From: Streptomyces sp. NBC_01445 | Lineage (GTDB): Bacteria; Actinomycetota; Actinomycetes; Streptomycetales; Streptomycetaceae | Reading direction: 5' to 3' | Assembly (NCBI RefSeq): GCF_035918235.1 | Contig: NZ_CP109485.1 | Coordinates: forward strand, 2,976,001 to 3,040,000 | DNA: 64,000 nt | Shown here: positions 32,482 through 41,405 of the stretch, piece by piece | How positions within the stretch are numbered: the stretch's first letter is position 1 | Layout: each line of letters starts with the position of its first letter | The notes under the pieces: generated by a model | The model's input: the letters and a program-made list of their open reading frames with translations, nothing else | Databases searched by the model: none | Told to the model about the DNA's origin: nothing | Position numbers and translations under genes: made by a program

Positions 32482-35332
32482 TGAGGGAGACGAGGTCGGC
32501 GAGCTCCCGGTCGGTCAGCTCGGTCAGGGCGGCTTCGCCGGAGCCGAGCACGGCGTCCGCGAGGGCCTTCTTGGCGGCGAGCATCTCGGCGATGCGGTCC
32601 TCGACGGTGCCCTCGGTGATGAGGCGGTGGACCTGGACCGGCTGGGTCTGGCCGATGCGGTAGGCGCGGTCGGTGGCCTGCTCCTCGACGGCCGGGTTCC
32701 ACCAGCGGTCGAAGTGGACGACGTGGCCCGCGCGGGTGAGGTTCAGGCCGGTGCCGGCGGCCTTCAGTGAGAGCAGGAAGACGGGGACCTCGCCGGACTG
32801 GAAGCGGTCGACCATGCGCTCGCGTTCGGCCACGGGGGTACCGCCGTGCAGGAGTTGGGACGGGATCGCGCGGGCGGCGAGGTGGGTCGCGAGGAGGCGG
32901 GCCATGGACACGTACTGCGTGAAGACGAGGACGGAGCCGTCCTCCGCGAGGATCGTGTCGAGGAGTTCGTCGAGCAGGGCGAGCTTGCCGGAGCGGCCGG
33001 TGAGGCGGGCCCGCGGGCCTTCCGCCTCCTTGAGGAACTGCGCCGGGTGGTTGCAGATCTGCTTGAGCGACGTCAGGAGCTTCATGATCAGGCCGCGGCG
33101 TGCGATGCCTTCGGCGGCCTCGATCTCCGCCATCGTCTCGCGGACGACCGCCTCGTAGAGCGAGGCCTGTTCGCGGGTGAGGGGTGCCGGGTGGTCCGAC
33201 TCGGTCTTCGGCGGCAGCTCGGGGACGATCCCGGGGTCGGACTTCTTGCGGCGGAGCAGGAACGGCCGCACGAGGCGGGCCAGTCGCTCGACGGCCTCGG
33301 CGTCCTCACCGGTCTCGACGGCGCGCGCGTGCCGTGCGCGGAAGGACTTGAGCGGGCCGAGCAGTCCAGGGGTCGTCCAGTCGAGCAGGGCCCACAGCTC
33401 GGAGAGGTTGTTCTCCACGGGGGTGCCGGTGAGCGCGATGCGGGCGGGCGACGGGATCGTGCGCAGCGCCTTGGCGGTGGCGGAGAAGGGGTTCTTGATG
33501 TGCTGCGCCTCGTCGGCGACGACCATGCCCCAGGTGTGCCCGGCCAGTTCGGCGGCGCGGGTGCGCAGGGTGCCGTACGTGGTGAGGACGAAGCCGCCTG
33601 CGAGGCCGTCGAGGGTGCGGTCCGTGCCGTGGAAGCGGCGGACGGGGACGCCGGGGGCGAAGCGGGTGATCTCCCGCTGCCAGTTCCCGAGGAGGGACGC
33701 CGGGCAGACGACGAGGGTGGGCGCCGCCTTGTTCCTGCGCAGGTGGAGCGCGATGAGGGTGACCGTCTTGCCGAGGCCCATGTCGTCGGCGAGGCAGCCG
33801 CCGAGGCCGAGCGAGGTCATGAGGTCGAGCCAGGCCAGGCCCCGCAGCTGGTAGTCGCGGAGCGTGGCGTGCAGGCCCGCGGGCTGGGTGACGGCGGCGG
33901 GGCCTTCGACGAGGCGGTCGCGGAGGTGGGCGAGGACGCCGGTGGGGACGGCCTCGACGCGCTCGCCGTCGATGTCGGCCTCGCCGGTGAGGGCCACGGC
34001 GAGGGCGTCGACGGGTTGGAGCAGTCCCAGCTCGCGTTTGCGGGCCTTGCGTACGAGGTCGGGGTCGACGACGACCCACTGGTCGCGCAGCCGGACGACG
34101 GGCCGGTGGGACTCGGCGAGTTCGTCCATCTCGCGCTCGGAGAGGGGGTCGCCGTCGAGCGCCAACTGCCAGTTGAACTTGAGGAGTTCCTCGCCGTCGA
34201 AGAACGGGGTGCCGTCGGTGGCGGAGCCGGGCGCGGCGGCGCGCACCACGGCGGTGGCGGTGAGGGCACGGGCCAGGTCCCTGGGCCAGTGGACCTCGAC
34301 GCCCGCGTCCGCGAGGCGGGCCGCGGCCGGGCCGAGCAGGTCGAGCAGCTCGCCCTCGGAGAGTGCGAGGACGTCGGGCACGTCGCGCTCCAGGACGCGG
34401 CCGAGCGGGGGCCAGACACGGGCGGCGCGGCGCAGGGCGAGGACGGCGTCGATCCTGGCGCGCGGGCCGAAGTGCGCGTCGCCGTCACCGGCCCAGAGCC
34501 GGGCCGCGTCGACGACCTGGGTGGGGTCGGCGAGGCTGTGCACCTGGACGAGGGCGGCCCCGGCCCGCCGCCGCTCCTCGGCGCCTGGGCCTCCCGGGCA
34601 GTCCTCACCGGCGGAGGCGGGGTCGGTGGCATCGCCAGCGTCGTCCGTGTCGAAGAGCGTGAAGTTCGAGAGGTCGAGGCGCAGGGACACCCGTACGCCC
34701 GCGTCCATACCGGCGGCCGCCTCGACCGCCCAGGCACGCGCGCGGGGCAGGTGCTGCGGCGCGAAGGAGGCGAAGGGTGCCCCGGCCGCGAAGGGTGCGG
34801 CGGGGCTGCGCGGGAGGGAGTCGGCGACGGCGTCGAGGAACGCGCGCACAAGGGCCTCGGGCTCGGGCAGCCGCAGCGGCTTGGAGCCCTCGACGGGCGC
34901 GGCATGGGCCTCGTACGGCATGGCTGCGGCGATGGCGCGCAGCTGTGCGATGTCGTCCGCGTCGAGGGGTCCTGCGCGCCACGCGTCGTGGTCGGAGGGG
35001 GTGAGGCCGGGCAGGAGGCGGCCGCGGCCCACGAGGTGCAGGGCGTGCAGGGCGGCGGCGCCCCAGCAGGCCGCGGCGGGGTGGGCGCCAGGGGTGTGGC
35101 GGGCCCGGACGAGCAGGGGCAGGGCGTCGGTGACGGGCAGCCGGACTGCGGGCACGGTCCGGGCGCGGGCGCCCGCGCCGTGCGGCCGGACGACGGTGAG
35201 CGGAGTGGCGCCCGGCAGGTCCGTGCCGTCCGGGTGCCAGAACGCGACGCTGCTCTCGCGCGGCAGGGGCGCGGGAAGGAACACGGCGGCCGCGGCGACG
35301 GTGATGCCCCTGTGGTCGATCTGCTCCGTCAT
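32468..35332 (-). CDS. SNF2-family DNA-dependent ATPase
   Basis: A 954-aa Swi2/Snf2 protein. The N-terminal ~430 residues are a variable bacterial SNF2-associated region. Motif I is LADDMGLGKTVTLIALH, motif II VVADEAQHIKNP, motif III LTGTPVENNLSELW and motif V/VI GLNLTRAGHVVHFDRWWNPA with QATDRAYRIGQTQPV, so both RecA lobes are complete. It translocates on DNA and remodels DNA-protein complexes, with a likely repair role. The ATG at 35332 has AAAGGAG eight bases upstream. It is followed by the SWIM gene in one operon, a pairing widespread in actinobacteria, and is divergent from the histidine phosphatase gene. Confidence 0.95.
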   Translation of the reverse strand: MTEQIDHRGITVAAAAVFLPAPLPRESSVAFWHPDGTDLPGATPLTVVRPHGAGARARTVPAVRLPVTDALPLLVRARHTPGAHPAAACWGAAALHALHLVGRGRLLPGLTPSDHDAWRAGPLDADDIAQLRAIAAAMPYEAHAAPVEGSKPLRLPEPEALVRAFLDAVADSLPRSPAAPFAAGAPFASFAPQHLPRARAWAVEAAAGMDAGVRVSLRLDLSNFTLFDTDDAGDATDPASAGEDCPGGPGAEERRRAGAALVQVHSLADPTQVVDAARLWAGDGDAHFGPRARIDAVLALRRAARVWPPLGRVLERDVPDVLALSEGELLDLLGPAAARLADAGVEVHWPRDLARALTATAVVRAAAPGSATDGTPFFDGEELLKFNWQLALDGDPLSEREMDELAESHRPVVRLRDQWVVVDPDLVRKARKRELGLLQPVDALAVALTGEADIDGERVEAVPTGVLAHLRDRLVEGPAAVTQPAGLHATLRDYQLRGLAWLDLMTSLGLGGCLADDMGLGKTVTLIALHLRRNKAAPTLVVCPASLLGNWQREITRFAPGVPVRRFHGTDRTLDGLAGGFVLTTYGTLRTRAAELAGHTWGMVVADEAQHIKNPFSATAKALRTIPSPARIALTGTPVENNLSELWALLDWTTPGLLGPLKSFRARHARAVETGEDAEAVERLARLVRPFLLRRKKSDPGIVPELPPKTESDHPAPLTREQASLYEAVVRETMAEIEAAEGIARRGLIMKLLTSLKQICNHPAQFLKEAEGPRARLTGRSGKLALLDELLDTILAEDGSVLVFTQYVSMARLLATHLAARAIPSQLLHGGTPVAERERMVDRFQSGEVPVFLLSLKAAGTGLNLTRAGHVVHFDRWWNPAVEEQATDRAYRIGQTQPVQVHRLITEGTVEDRIAEMLAAKKALADAVLGSGEAALTELTDRELADLVSLRRTA

Positions 35333-35554
35333 GGCCGGGCTCCTTTCCCTGGTCGGCCGGCATGGGTACGCCCTGGTCGGTGCGGCGTGCGTCGCCCTCG
35401 TCCGGCGGGACCGGCGACGTCTACGACCTTACGGGCGGGGTCTGACAATCAAGGCCGGGCGTCCCTCCCGCACCGCGTGTACGGTTCGAACGACGGCCCG
35501 TGCAAGATCGCCGGGCCCGACCGACGGCAGCCTCGGAGAGAACAGGACAGTCGC

Positions 35555-36148
35555 ATGGGTGACCTGCTGCTGGTCCGGCACGGCGAGACCGAGTGGGCCC
35601 TGTCCGGGCGACACACGAGCTGGACCGACGTCCCGCTGACGGAGAACGGCCGCGAGCAGGCGCGCAAGCTCGCCCCGCTCGTCCGCAGCTATCACATCGG
35701 AGCCGTCTTCTCGAGCCCGATGGTGCGGGCCCACGAGACCGCGAAGCTCGCGGGTCTCGGGAACGTGCGGGTCGACGCCGACCTGTGCGAGTGGGACTAC
35801 GGCGCCTACGAGGGCGTCACCACGCTCGAGATCCAGCGCACCCGGCCCAACTGGTTCCTCTTCACGGACGGGGTCGCGCCCGGCCCCCCGGAGCACCCCG
35901 GCGAGAGCCCGGAAGAGGTGGGGGCGCGGGCCGACCGCATGCTCGCGAAGGTGGACGCCGCGCTCGCGGAGAACGAGGGCAGCGTCGTCCTCTTCGGCCA
36001 CGGCCACTTTTCGCGGGTCCTCACCGCACGCAGGCTCGGCCTGCCCCCGGCGGACGGGGCGCACTTCCTGCTGGCGACAGGCACGGTCAGCAGGCTGAGC
36101 ACAGAGCACGGCCGGCCGGTCATCGCAGGGTGGAACCTGCGGCCCTGA
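35555..36148 (+). CDS. histidine phosphatase (phosphoglycerate mutase-like)
   Basis: A 197-aa protein with the phosphohistidine motif LLLVRHGETEWA at residues ~4-15, the acid/base region LCEWDYGAYEG, and the second His in VVLFGHGHFSRVL. Family members remove phosphate from sugars, acids or proteins; the short form seen here is usually a phosphatase rather than a mutase. The ATG at 35555 gives the standard N-terminus MGDLLLVRHG. It is divergent from the SNF2 gene and lies 93 bp before the next gene on the same strand. Substrate unknown. Confidence 0.92.
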   Translation: MGDLLLVRHGETEWALSGRHTSWTDVPLTENGREQARKLAPLVRSYHIGAVFSSPMVRAHETAKLAGLGNVRVDADLCEWDYGAYEGVTTLEIQRTRPNWFLFTDGVAPGPPEHPGESPEEVGARADRMLAKVDAALAENEGSVVLFGHGHFSRVLTARRLGLPPADGAHFLLATGTVSRLSTEHGRPVIAGWNLRP

Positions 36149-36241
36149 TACGCCGTCGGACCCGGCCGTTGTCAGACCCGTGCTGCACCATCGGAACGTA
36201 CGGAGCACGTACCGGCCGAGGGACGGAATCAGGGGGGCGCC

Positions 36242-36880
36242 ATGGCCAGGCCGCTGTCCGCCGCGCAGCGGCGCATCGTCGACGAGGCCGACCCGGTCAC
36301 CGGGCGGCTGAAGGGCGGTGACGCCCAGCTCGCGCGCCTCGTCCTGATGAAGCTCGCGTTCCGGCACCCGCGACCGCCCCACGACCACTTCCTGACGCCG
36401 GCCGGACACCGGATACGGGAGGCGGGGGACGAACCGGAGCGCGCCGAGCAGCCCCCGCCGCCGGAGCCTTCGGGCGGCGGCCCCTTCGCGGCGCGGGTGG
36501 GCGGAGAGGCGCCGGTGCCGGGCGGTCCGGCGCGGGCGCGCGAGGTGTGCAGTGCCTGGCAGGGGCTCGTGGAGATGCGCCGGATGACCAATCCGGGCGG
36601 CGTCACCGACCGCCCGTGCGCCTGGGAGCGCGCGCATCTGGTGCAGGCCGCCGCCCTCGCCCTGGAGGCGGCGGGCTGCCGTCCGGCGGAGGGTGACACC
36701 GGGGACGGCTACCGTGTCGGCGGCACACCACAGCCGGAGGCGGTGGCCGTACGGGGGCGGGGGCCGGACGGAATCGCGGGCTGCGCCGCCGCGTTGGAGC
36801 GGGCAGGGTGGCAGGTCAGCGAGCACGCGGAACCCCGCACCGGGGGACGGTACTTGCTGGCGTCACCGCGAAGATCATGA
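36242..36880 (+). CDS. conserved hypothetical protein
   Basis: A 212-aa soluble protein with GGGGGG at good spacing before its ATG. The first ~60 residues are charged (PLSAAQRRIVDEADPVTGRL, KLAFRHPRPPHDHFLTPAGH). A Pro/Gly-rich linker (PPPPEPSGGGPF) follows, then a C-terminal region with helices and RGRGPDGIAGCAAALERAGW. It has no signal peptide, membrane segment or catalytic motif. Codon use matches the neighbours. It lies between a phosphatase and a thioesterase on the same strand without tight coupling. I do not recognise it. Confidence 0.65.
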   Translation: MARPLSAAQRRIVDEADPVTGRLKGGDAQLARLVLMKLAFRHPRPPHDHFLTPAGHRIREAGDEPERAEQPPPPEPSGGGPFAARVGGEAPVPGGPARAREVCSAWQGLVEMRRMTNPGGVTDRPCAWERAHLVQAAALALEAAGCRPAEGDTGDGYRVGGTPQPEAVAVRGRGPDGIAGCAAALERAGWQVSEHAEPRTGGRYLLASPRRS

Positions 36881-36968
36881 CGATCGAGAAGCAGACGTAG
36901 CACCCGAAGCAGAAGCCGTAGTAGCTGTACCAGCCTGATCAGCCGTAGTAGTCGTCGAAGGGGAAATC

Positions 36969-37391
36969 GTGGCCGAGCCGTTCACCGTGCGCATTCAAGT
37001 GCGCGGGTACGAGACCGACTCGCAGGGGCACCTCAATCAGAGCGTGTACCTGCAGTACGCGGAGCACGCGCGATGGGTGCTGCTCCAGCACGGCGGGATC
37101 CGGCAGGCCGACCTGCTGGCGAAGGGGGTCGGCCCGGTCGCCCTGGAGACGACCATCCGCTACCGCCGAGAGCTGCGCGCGGGCGACGAGGTGGACGTGA
37201 GCTGCGCGTTCGTGTGGACGGAGGGCAAGACGTTCCGGATCGAGCAGTCGATACGCAAGACCGACGGCACGCTCGCGGCTGAACTGACGAGTGCGGGCGG
37301 CCTGATGGACCTCAAGGAGCGCAAGCTCGTGGCGGATCCGCGCGAGTACTTCCGGGCACTCGCGTCGGATCCACGCGCCTTCGGCCTCTGA
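36969..37391 (+). CDS. acyl-CoA thioesterase, 4HBT hotdog family
   Basis: A 140-aa hotdog protein. RGYETDSQGHLNQSVYLQYAEHAR carries the 4HBT motif with Asp and the following His-Leu-Asn; ALETTIRYRRELRAGDEVDV and FRIEQSIRKTDGTLAAELTS form the later strands. It hydrolyses acyl-CoA or acyl-carrier thioesters. The GTG at 36969 follows AAGGGGAAA. The 88 bp upstream contain two copies of AGCCGTAGTAG but no gene. It is convergent with the NmrA-like gene. The preferred acyl chain is unknown. Confidence 0.87.
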   Translation: MAEPFTVRIQVRGYETDSQGHLNQSVYLQYAEHARWVLLQHGGIRQADLLAKGVGPVALETTIRYRRELRAGDEVDVSCAFVWTEGKTFRIEQSIRKTDGTLAAELTSAGGLMDLKERKLVADPREYFRALASDPRAFGL

Positions 37392-37419
37392 TTCCCGACG
37401 GCCCTGGACGAACGCCGCC

Positions 37420-38274
37420 CTAGACGAACGCCCCCTTGTGCTCTTCGGCCCACATGGCGAAGGTACGGGGCGGGCGTCCGAGGATCCGTTCGACGTCGTC
37501 CGTGACGATCGCGTTGTGGCCGGCGCGGACGTACGCGAACCCTTCGAGGACACTGGCCACGGACTCCTCGGCGATGCCCGCGGCAAGCACGTACTCGCGG
37601 GCGGACTCCAAGGGCACCTCGACGGTCTCGACGGAGCGCCCGACCGCCGCGGCGATGGCGGCCGCCTGGTCGGGCACGGTGAGGAGTTCGGGTCCGGTGA
37701 GGGTGTAGACGCGGCCGGTGTGCCCGTCGGCGAGGAGGGTCTCCACGGCGGCCTCGGCGATGTCGCGCGGGTCGATCACGCCCTGGGCGCCGTCCGCGAA
37801 CTGGTTGGGGACGGGCCGCCCGGCCCGGATCTCCGGTGCCGACCACAGGAAGTTCGACGCGAACGTCGTGGGGCGCAGTACGGTCCACTCCAAGTCGCCC
37901 GCCCGGAGCGCCTCTTCGCCCGGTACGTGCCACATGCCGAAACGTCCGGCGCCCGGCTCGCCCGTGCCGATCGCCGAGAGCTTCACGACCCTGCGCACGC
38001 CGGCCGCCCGCGCCGCGTCCAGCAGGTCCTTGTCCTGCGCGCCGGGCCCGGATCCCGAGCCGGGCAGGGTCACCATGAAGACGGCCGTCGCGCCGGACAC
38101 CGCCGCGCCGAGGGTCTCCGGGTCGTCGAGGTCCCCTCGGACGACCTCGGTGGCGGGGCCGAACGCGGCGCGGGCCGGATCACGGGTCAGGGCGCGGTGC
38201 GGGACGCCACGCGCGGCCAGGAGGCGGGTCACTTCACTGCCGATGGTGCCGGTGGCACCGGTGATGAGGATCAT
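37420..38274 (-). CDS. NmrA-like NAD(P)H-binding protein
   Basis: A 284-aa extended/atypical SDR. The N-terminus MILITGATGTIGSEVTRLLA gives the GxxGxxG nucleotide loop. VVRGDLDDPETLGAAVSGAT, WTVLRPTTFASNF and GVIDPRDIAEAAVETLLADG are NmrA/quinone-oxidoreductase-2 features. The usual YxxxK catalytic pair is absent, so it may sense the NAD(P) state or act on quinones. The ATG at 38274 is the natural start. It is divergent from the AraC-type regulator at 38377, a common arrangement in which the regulator controls the reductase. Confidence 0.88.
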   Translation of the reverse strand: MILITGATGTIGSEVTRLLAARGVPHRALTRDPARAAFGPATEVVRGDLDDPETLGAAVSGATAVFMVTLPGSGSGPGAQDKDLLDAARAAGVRRVVKLSAIGTGEPGAGRFGMWHVPGEEALRAGDLEWTVLRPTTFASNFLWSAPEIRAGRPVPNQFADGAQGVIDPRDIAEAAVETLLADGHTGRVYTLTGPELLTVPDQAAAIAAAVGRSVETVEVPLESAREYVLAAGIAEESVASVLEGFAYVRAGHNAIVTDDVERILGRPPRTFAMWAEEHKGAFV

Positions 38275-38376
38275 GGCTGCAACGCTGCCGGTCAACGGGC
38301 CCCCGCAGCTAGGAAATTCCGGCACAGCCGGCGGCGCCCGGACGGCACAGCCCCCGGTTAACGTGGAGAGGTGACC

Positions 38377-39264
38377 ATGCTGCGGGACAGGACGGCGGAA
38401 CAGGCGGGGGCGCCGCACCACACCGGCACCCCCGGTCGGTACGGCACCCCTCTCGCGCCGCCCGAGGCACTGCGGCCCTGGATCACCGAGATCGACTCGA
38501 TCAACTCCGTCGGCTCTTCGGACTTCGGTCAGGGGGACACAAGGCCGATCACCCACGTCCCGGACGCGGCGACGCGTCTGGTGTTCCGTGTGCTGCCGGA
38601 CGGCGGCACCGACGTGGTCGCCATCGGCCCGCGCACCAAGGCCTCGTACTACGAGGAGAAGCGGCTCCCGATGTGTCTGCAGCTGCGGTTCCGGCCCGGG
38701 GCCGCGCGACCGCTGCTCGGGGTGTCCACACGCGAACTCGTGGGCCGCGCCGAGCCGTTGGAGTCGCTGCCGGGCGAGGCGGGCCGACGGCTCGCGCGCG
38801 GGCTCGCGGCCCTCGGGCCCGCCCCGGACCCGGACGCCGTACTCGCGCGCATGACGGAGCTGCTGCCGGACGGTCTCACGCCGCGCGACCGTGGCGAGCG
38901 CGCCCGCGACGGCCTGGTGCGGGCGGCGGTGGAGGCGCTGTCGACGGCCCCGGGGCGCGACCGGCCGGGGACGGTCACCGAGGTGGCCCGGCAACTCGCC
39001 GTGAGCGAGCGCCAGTTGCGCAATCTCTTCGCGGACGGCGTCGGTCTGTCCCCCAAGCACTTCGCGCGGATCGACCGGGTGCGCCAGGTGCTCGCCGGCG
39101 CGGGCGCCGAGGAGCACCCGCGGTGGGCCGGACTCGCGCACGCCACCGGTTACTACGACCAGTCGCACATGACGGCGGAGTTCCGCGCACTGCTCGGCGT
39201 ACCGCCGACGGCGTTCGTCACGGGACGCCTCCCGGCCGCGCGCCCCTGCGGCCCGGGCCACTGA
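38377..39264 (+). CDS. AraC-family transcriptional regulator
   Basis: A 295-aa regulator. The N-terminal sensor region contains ITHVPDAATRLVFRVLPDGG and the LQLRFRPGAARPLLGVSTRE segment found in a streptomycete AraC subgroup. The C-terminal domain has both HTH units: VTEVARQLAVSERQLRNLFA and ATGYYDQSHMTAEFRALLGV. The ATG at 38377 has AGAGG six bases upstream; a GTG at 38371 is too close to that site. It is divergent from the NmrA-like gene with ~100 bp between, so it probably regulates it. Effector unknown. Confidence 0.9.
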   Translation: MLRDRTAEQAGAPHHTGTPGRYGTPLAPPEALRPWITEIDSINSVGSSDFGQGDTRPITHVPDAATRLVFRVLPDGGTDVVAIGPRTKASYYEEKRLPMCLQLRFRPGAARPLLGVSTRELVGRAEPLESLPGEAGRRLARGLAALGPAPDPDAVLARMTELLPDGLTPRDRGERARDGLVRAAVEALSTAPGRDRPGTVTEVARQLAVSERQLRNLFADGVGLSPKHFARIDRVRQVLAGAGAEEHPRWAGLAHATGYYDQSHMTAEFRALLGVPPTAFVTGRLPAARPCGPGH

Positions 39265-39407
39265 TCCCACCGGCGCCCCGCCCACCCCCTCCCCACATAC
39301 AAAACCGCCGTTCACGTGCGGGAACGGCCTGCGGGAGCACATCGACCCCCGCCCCACACCCCCAACTCCCTTCCGCTTGACGGGTATACGTCACCCGCAA
39401 TCTCTGG

Positions 39408-39422
39408 TAGGAAACCTTCCTA
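39408..39422. promoter_or_regulatory. chitosanase operator, CsnR-type palindrome
   Basis: TAGGAA-ACC-TTCCTA is a perfect 6-3-6 palindrome 38 bases before the chitosanase GTG. Streptomyces chitosanase genes are known to be repressed by the ROK protein CsnR at a palindrome of this kind in the promoter; the match to that consensus is from memory. Confidence 0.6.
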
Positions 39423-39460
39423 ACAGTTCGCGGAAGAACGAGCTCCCCCATGGAGGTCCC

Positions 39461-40285
39461 GTGCACACCCCCCACATACGCACGTCGCGTCGCACCCTGC
39501 TCGCCCTGATCGGCGCCTCGGTCGTCGCGGCCCCGCTCCTCACGACCCAGCTCGCGACGGCCACACCCGTCTCCGCGAGCGGGCTCGACGACCCGGCGAA
39601 GAAGGAGATCGCCATGAAGCTGGTGTCGAGCGCGGAGAACTCCTCGCTCGACTGGAAGGCCCAGTACGGCTACATCGAGGACATCGGTGACGGCCGCGGC
39701 TACACCGCCGGGATCATCGGCTTCTGTTCCGGCACCGGCGACATGCTCGACCTCGTGGAGCTGTACACGCAGCGCAAGCCCGGCAACGTCCTCGCGAAGT
39801 ACCTGCCCGCCCTGCGCGAGGTGGACGGCACCGACTCGCACGACGGCCTCGACCCGAACTACCCGCGCGACTGGGAGAAGGCGGCCGAGGACTCCGCGTT
39901 CCAGCAGGCCCAGAACGACGAGCGCGACCGCGTGTACTTCAACCCGGCGGTCTCACAGGGCAAGGCGGACGGCATCGGCACGCTCGGCCAGTTCGCGTAC
40001 TACGACGCCATCGTGATGCACGGCGACGGCGATGACGCGACGAGCTTCCGCAACATCCGCAAGCGCGCCCTCGCCCAGGCCCAGCCGCCGGCGCAGGGCG
40101 GCGACGAGGTCGCGTACCTGAACGCGTTCCTCGACGCTCGGGTGTGGGCCATGAAGCAGGAGGAGGCCCACAGCGACACGAGCCGCGTCGACACCGCGCA
40201 GCGCGTCTTCCTCAAGAACGGCAATCTCAACCTGGACCCGCCGCTCGACTGGAAGGTGTACGGGGACAGCTACCACATCGGCTGA
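39461..40285 (+). CDS. csn: secreted GH46 chitosanase
   Basis: A 274-aa preprotein. The signal TSRRTLLALIGASVVAAPLL has a twin-arginine motif, with cleavage probably near VSA-SG, which points to Tat export. The mature enzyme begins LDDPAKKEIAMKLVSSAENS, with the catalytic Glu in SSAENSS and the catalytic Asp in IEDIGDGRGYTAGIIGF, as in the N174 chitosanase. It cleaves chitosan internally outside the cell. The GTG at 39461 has GGAGG six bases upstream. It is a single-gene unit with its own operator and terminator. The regulator is not adjacent. Confidence 0.95.
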   Translation: MHTPHIRTSRRTLLALIGASVVAAPLLTTQLATATPVSASGLDDPAKKEIAMKLVSSAENSSLDWKAQYGYIEDIGDGRGYTAGIIGFCSGTGDMLDLVELYTQRKPGNVLAKYLPALREVDGTDSHDGLDPNYPRDWEKAAEDSAFQQAQNDERDRVYFNPAVSQGKADGIGTLGQFAYYDAIVMHGDGDDATSFRNIRKRALAQAQPPAQGGDEVAYLNAFLDARVWAMKQEEAHSDTSRVDTAQRVFLKNGNLNLDPPLDWKVYGDSYHIG

Positions 40286-40298
40286 CAACTCCCTTCCC

Positions 40299-40341
40299 AA
40301 GGCGGCGCGTTCGGCTTTCACGTGAGCCGGGCGCGCCGCTT
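40299..40341 (+). terminator. terminator after chitosanase
   Basis: AAGGCGGCGCG...CGGCT pairs with AGCCG...CGCGCCGCTT around a short loop, beginning 14 bases after the stop. The stem is near perfect. Confidence 0.8.
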
Positions 40342-40445
40342 GCGCGTACGCCGAACAGCCCATGCACCCCGTCCGTCTACGCACGTCACCCCGATGCGTT
40401 GCCCCCAGCGTCACCCCCGAAGCGAGAGGCCCGTACCCGACGGGT

Positions 40446-40608
40446 GACGTCCGGCACGTGTCCGACATCTCGGTGACCGGTGACGGGCGGATGCTCGTCA
40501 GCTCGGCGTCGGACGCGGGGGGACGACGGGCCGTTCGACTCGGCGGTGAGTACGGCGGGGCGCGTGCGCGGCCCGGACGGCCAAGGGACACGTAAGGAGA
40601 AGCCCTAG
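40446..40608 (+). pseudogene. frameshifted C-terminal gene fragment
   Basis: The frame reads DVRHVSDISVTGDGRMLVSS then ASDAG. After the run of six G near 40517 a shift of one frame continues sensibly as DDGPFDSAVSTAGRVRGPDG and a TAG at 40606-40608. The pattern resembles a strand unit of secreted beta-propeller or phytase-like proteins. There is no start codon context and no upstream part, so it is a remnant. The TAG overlaps the stop of the convergent AraC gene. Confidence 0.45.
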
Positions 40609-41351
40609 GGCCTCCGGCTGTGCTCCCCCGGCGTGGTGCCGAACGCGCGGCGGAACACGTCGATGAACGCGCTGGTGGACGACCAGCCGCAGCGGTGCGC
40701 GACCGCTGTGACCGGCTCGCCCTCCGCCAGCATCCGCAGTGCGTGGTAGAGGCGGAGCTGGGTGCGCCATTGAGGGAAGGTCATCCCCAGTTCGCGGCGG
40801 AAGAGGCGGCTCAGCGTGCGTTCACCGGCGCCGGACGCCCTCCCGAGCGCGGCCAGGGGGCGGGCGTCGGCCGGGTCGTCGGACAGGAGGTCGCAGACCG
40901 CCTTGAGGCGCGGGTCGGTGGGGGTGGGGAGTTGGAGGGGCTGCTGCGGGGATGCGCGCAGCTGGTCGAGGAGGACGGCGCGCAGGCGCCTGCTCTCGGG
41001 GCTGTCGTCGTCGGGGTCGCGGGTGGCGGCGAGGAGCAGTTCGCGCAGCAGCGGGCTGACGGTCAGGACGGTGGGCGCGTCCAGGCCGAGCGGGTTGACC
41101 CGGGCGGGCAGGCCGAGCGTGTGCAGGGCGAGGTGCCCGTGGGCGCGGTGGGCGTGGACGCAGCCGGCAGGTACCCAGATGGCGCGGGTGCCGGGCGCGA
41201 ACCAGGTGCCGGCGTCGGTGGTGACGGCGAGGACTCCCGAGCCCGCGTAGACGATCTGGTGCTCGTCGTGCCGGTGCGGGTCGATCCGCCCGCCCGCCGC
41301 CAGCGTCTGGGTGCGGGTGGGTGCCTGTGGAGTGTGGCGGATATCCGGCAT
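40605..41351 (-). CDS. AraC-family regulator with cupin sensor
   Basis: A 248-aa protein. The cupin part has GGRIDPHRHDEHQIVYAGSG and VPAGCVHAHRAHG, giving His ligands for a metal or ligand site. The C-terminal AraC domain has LAALGRASGAGERTLSRLFR and VAHRCGWSSTSAFIDVFRRA, then the end PGEHSRRP. This subgroup often lies beside, and controls, MFS exporters, and here a divergent MFS gene starts at 41406. The ATG at 41349-41351 is the only good start. Effector unknown. Confidence 0.9.
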   Translation of the reverse strand: MPDIRHTPQAPTRTQTLAAGGRIDPHRHDEHQIVYAGSGVLAVTTDAGTWFAPGTRAIWVPAGCVHAHRAHGHLALHTLGLPARVNPLGLDAPTVLTVSPLLRELLLAATRDPDDDSPESRRLRAVLLDQLRASPQQPLQLPTPTDPRLKAVCDLLSDDPADARPLAALGRASGAGERTLSRLFRRELGMTFPQWRTQLRLYHALRMLAEGEPVTAVAHRCGWSSTSAFIDVFRRAFGTTPGEHSRRP

Positions 41352-41405
41352 ATGTTGGCACTTTATCGGAAGCGCGCCACGGCGGCCCGTACGGACGATG
41401 GACGG

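Noticed and set aside
31177..35332. Phage-defence system built on the SNF2/SWIM pair
   Set aside because: This pair is common in actinobacteria without defence partners. No nuclease, methylase or other defence gene is adjacent.
32846..35554. A long plus-strand frame upstream of and in frame with the histidine phosphatase
   Set aside because: It is antisense to the SNF2 gene. The phosphatase starts at 35555 with its motif at the N-terminus.
36881..36968. A small membrane peptide on the minus strand
   Set aside because: The hydrophobic stretch has no start codon with a ribosome site. Only the short AGCCGTAGTAG repeat is notable.
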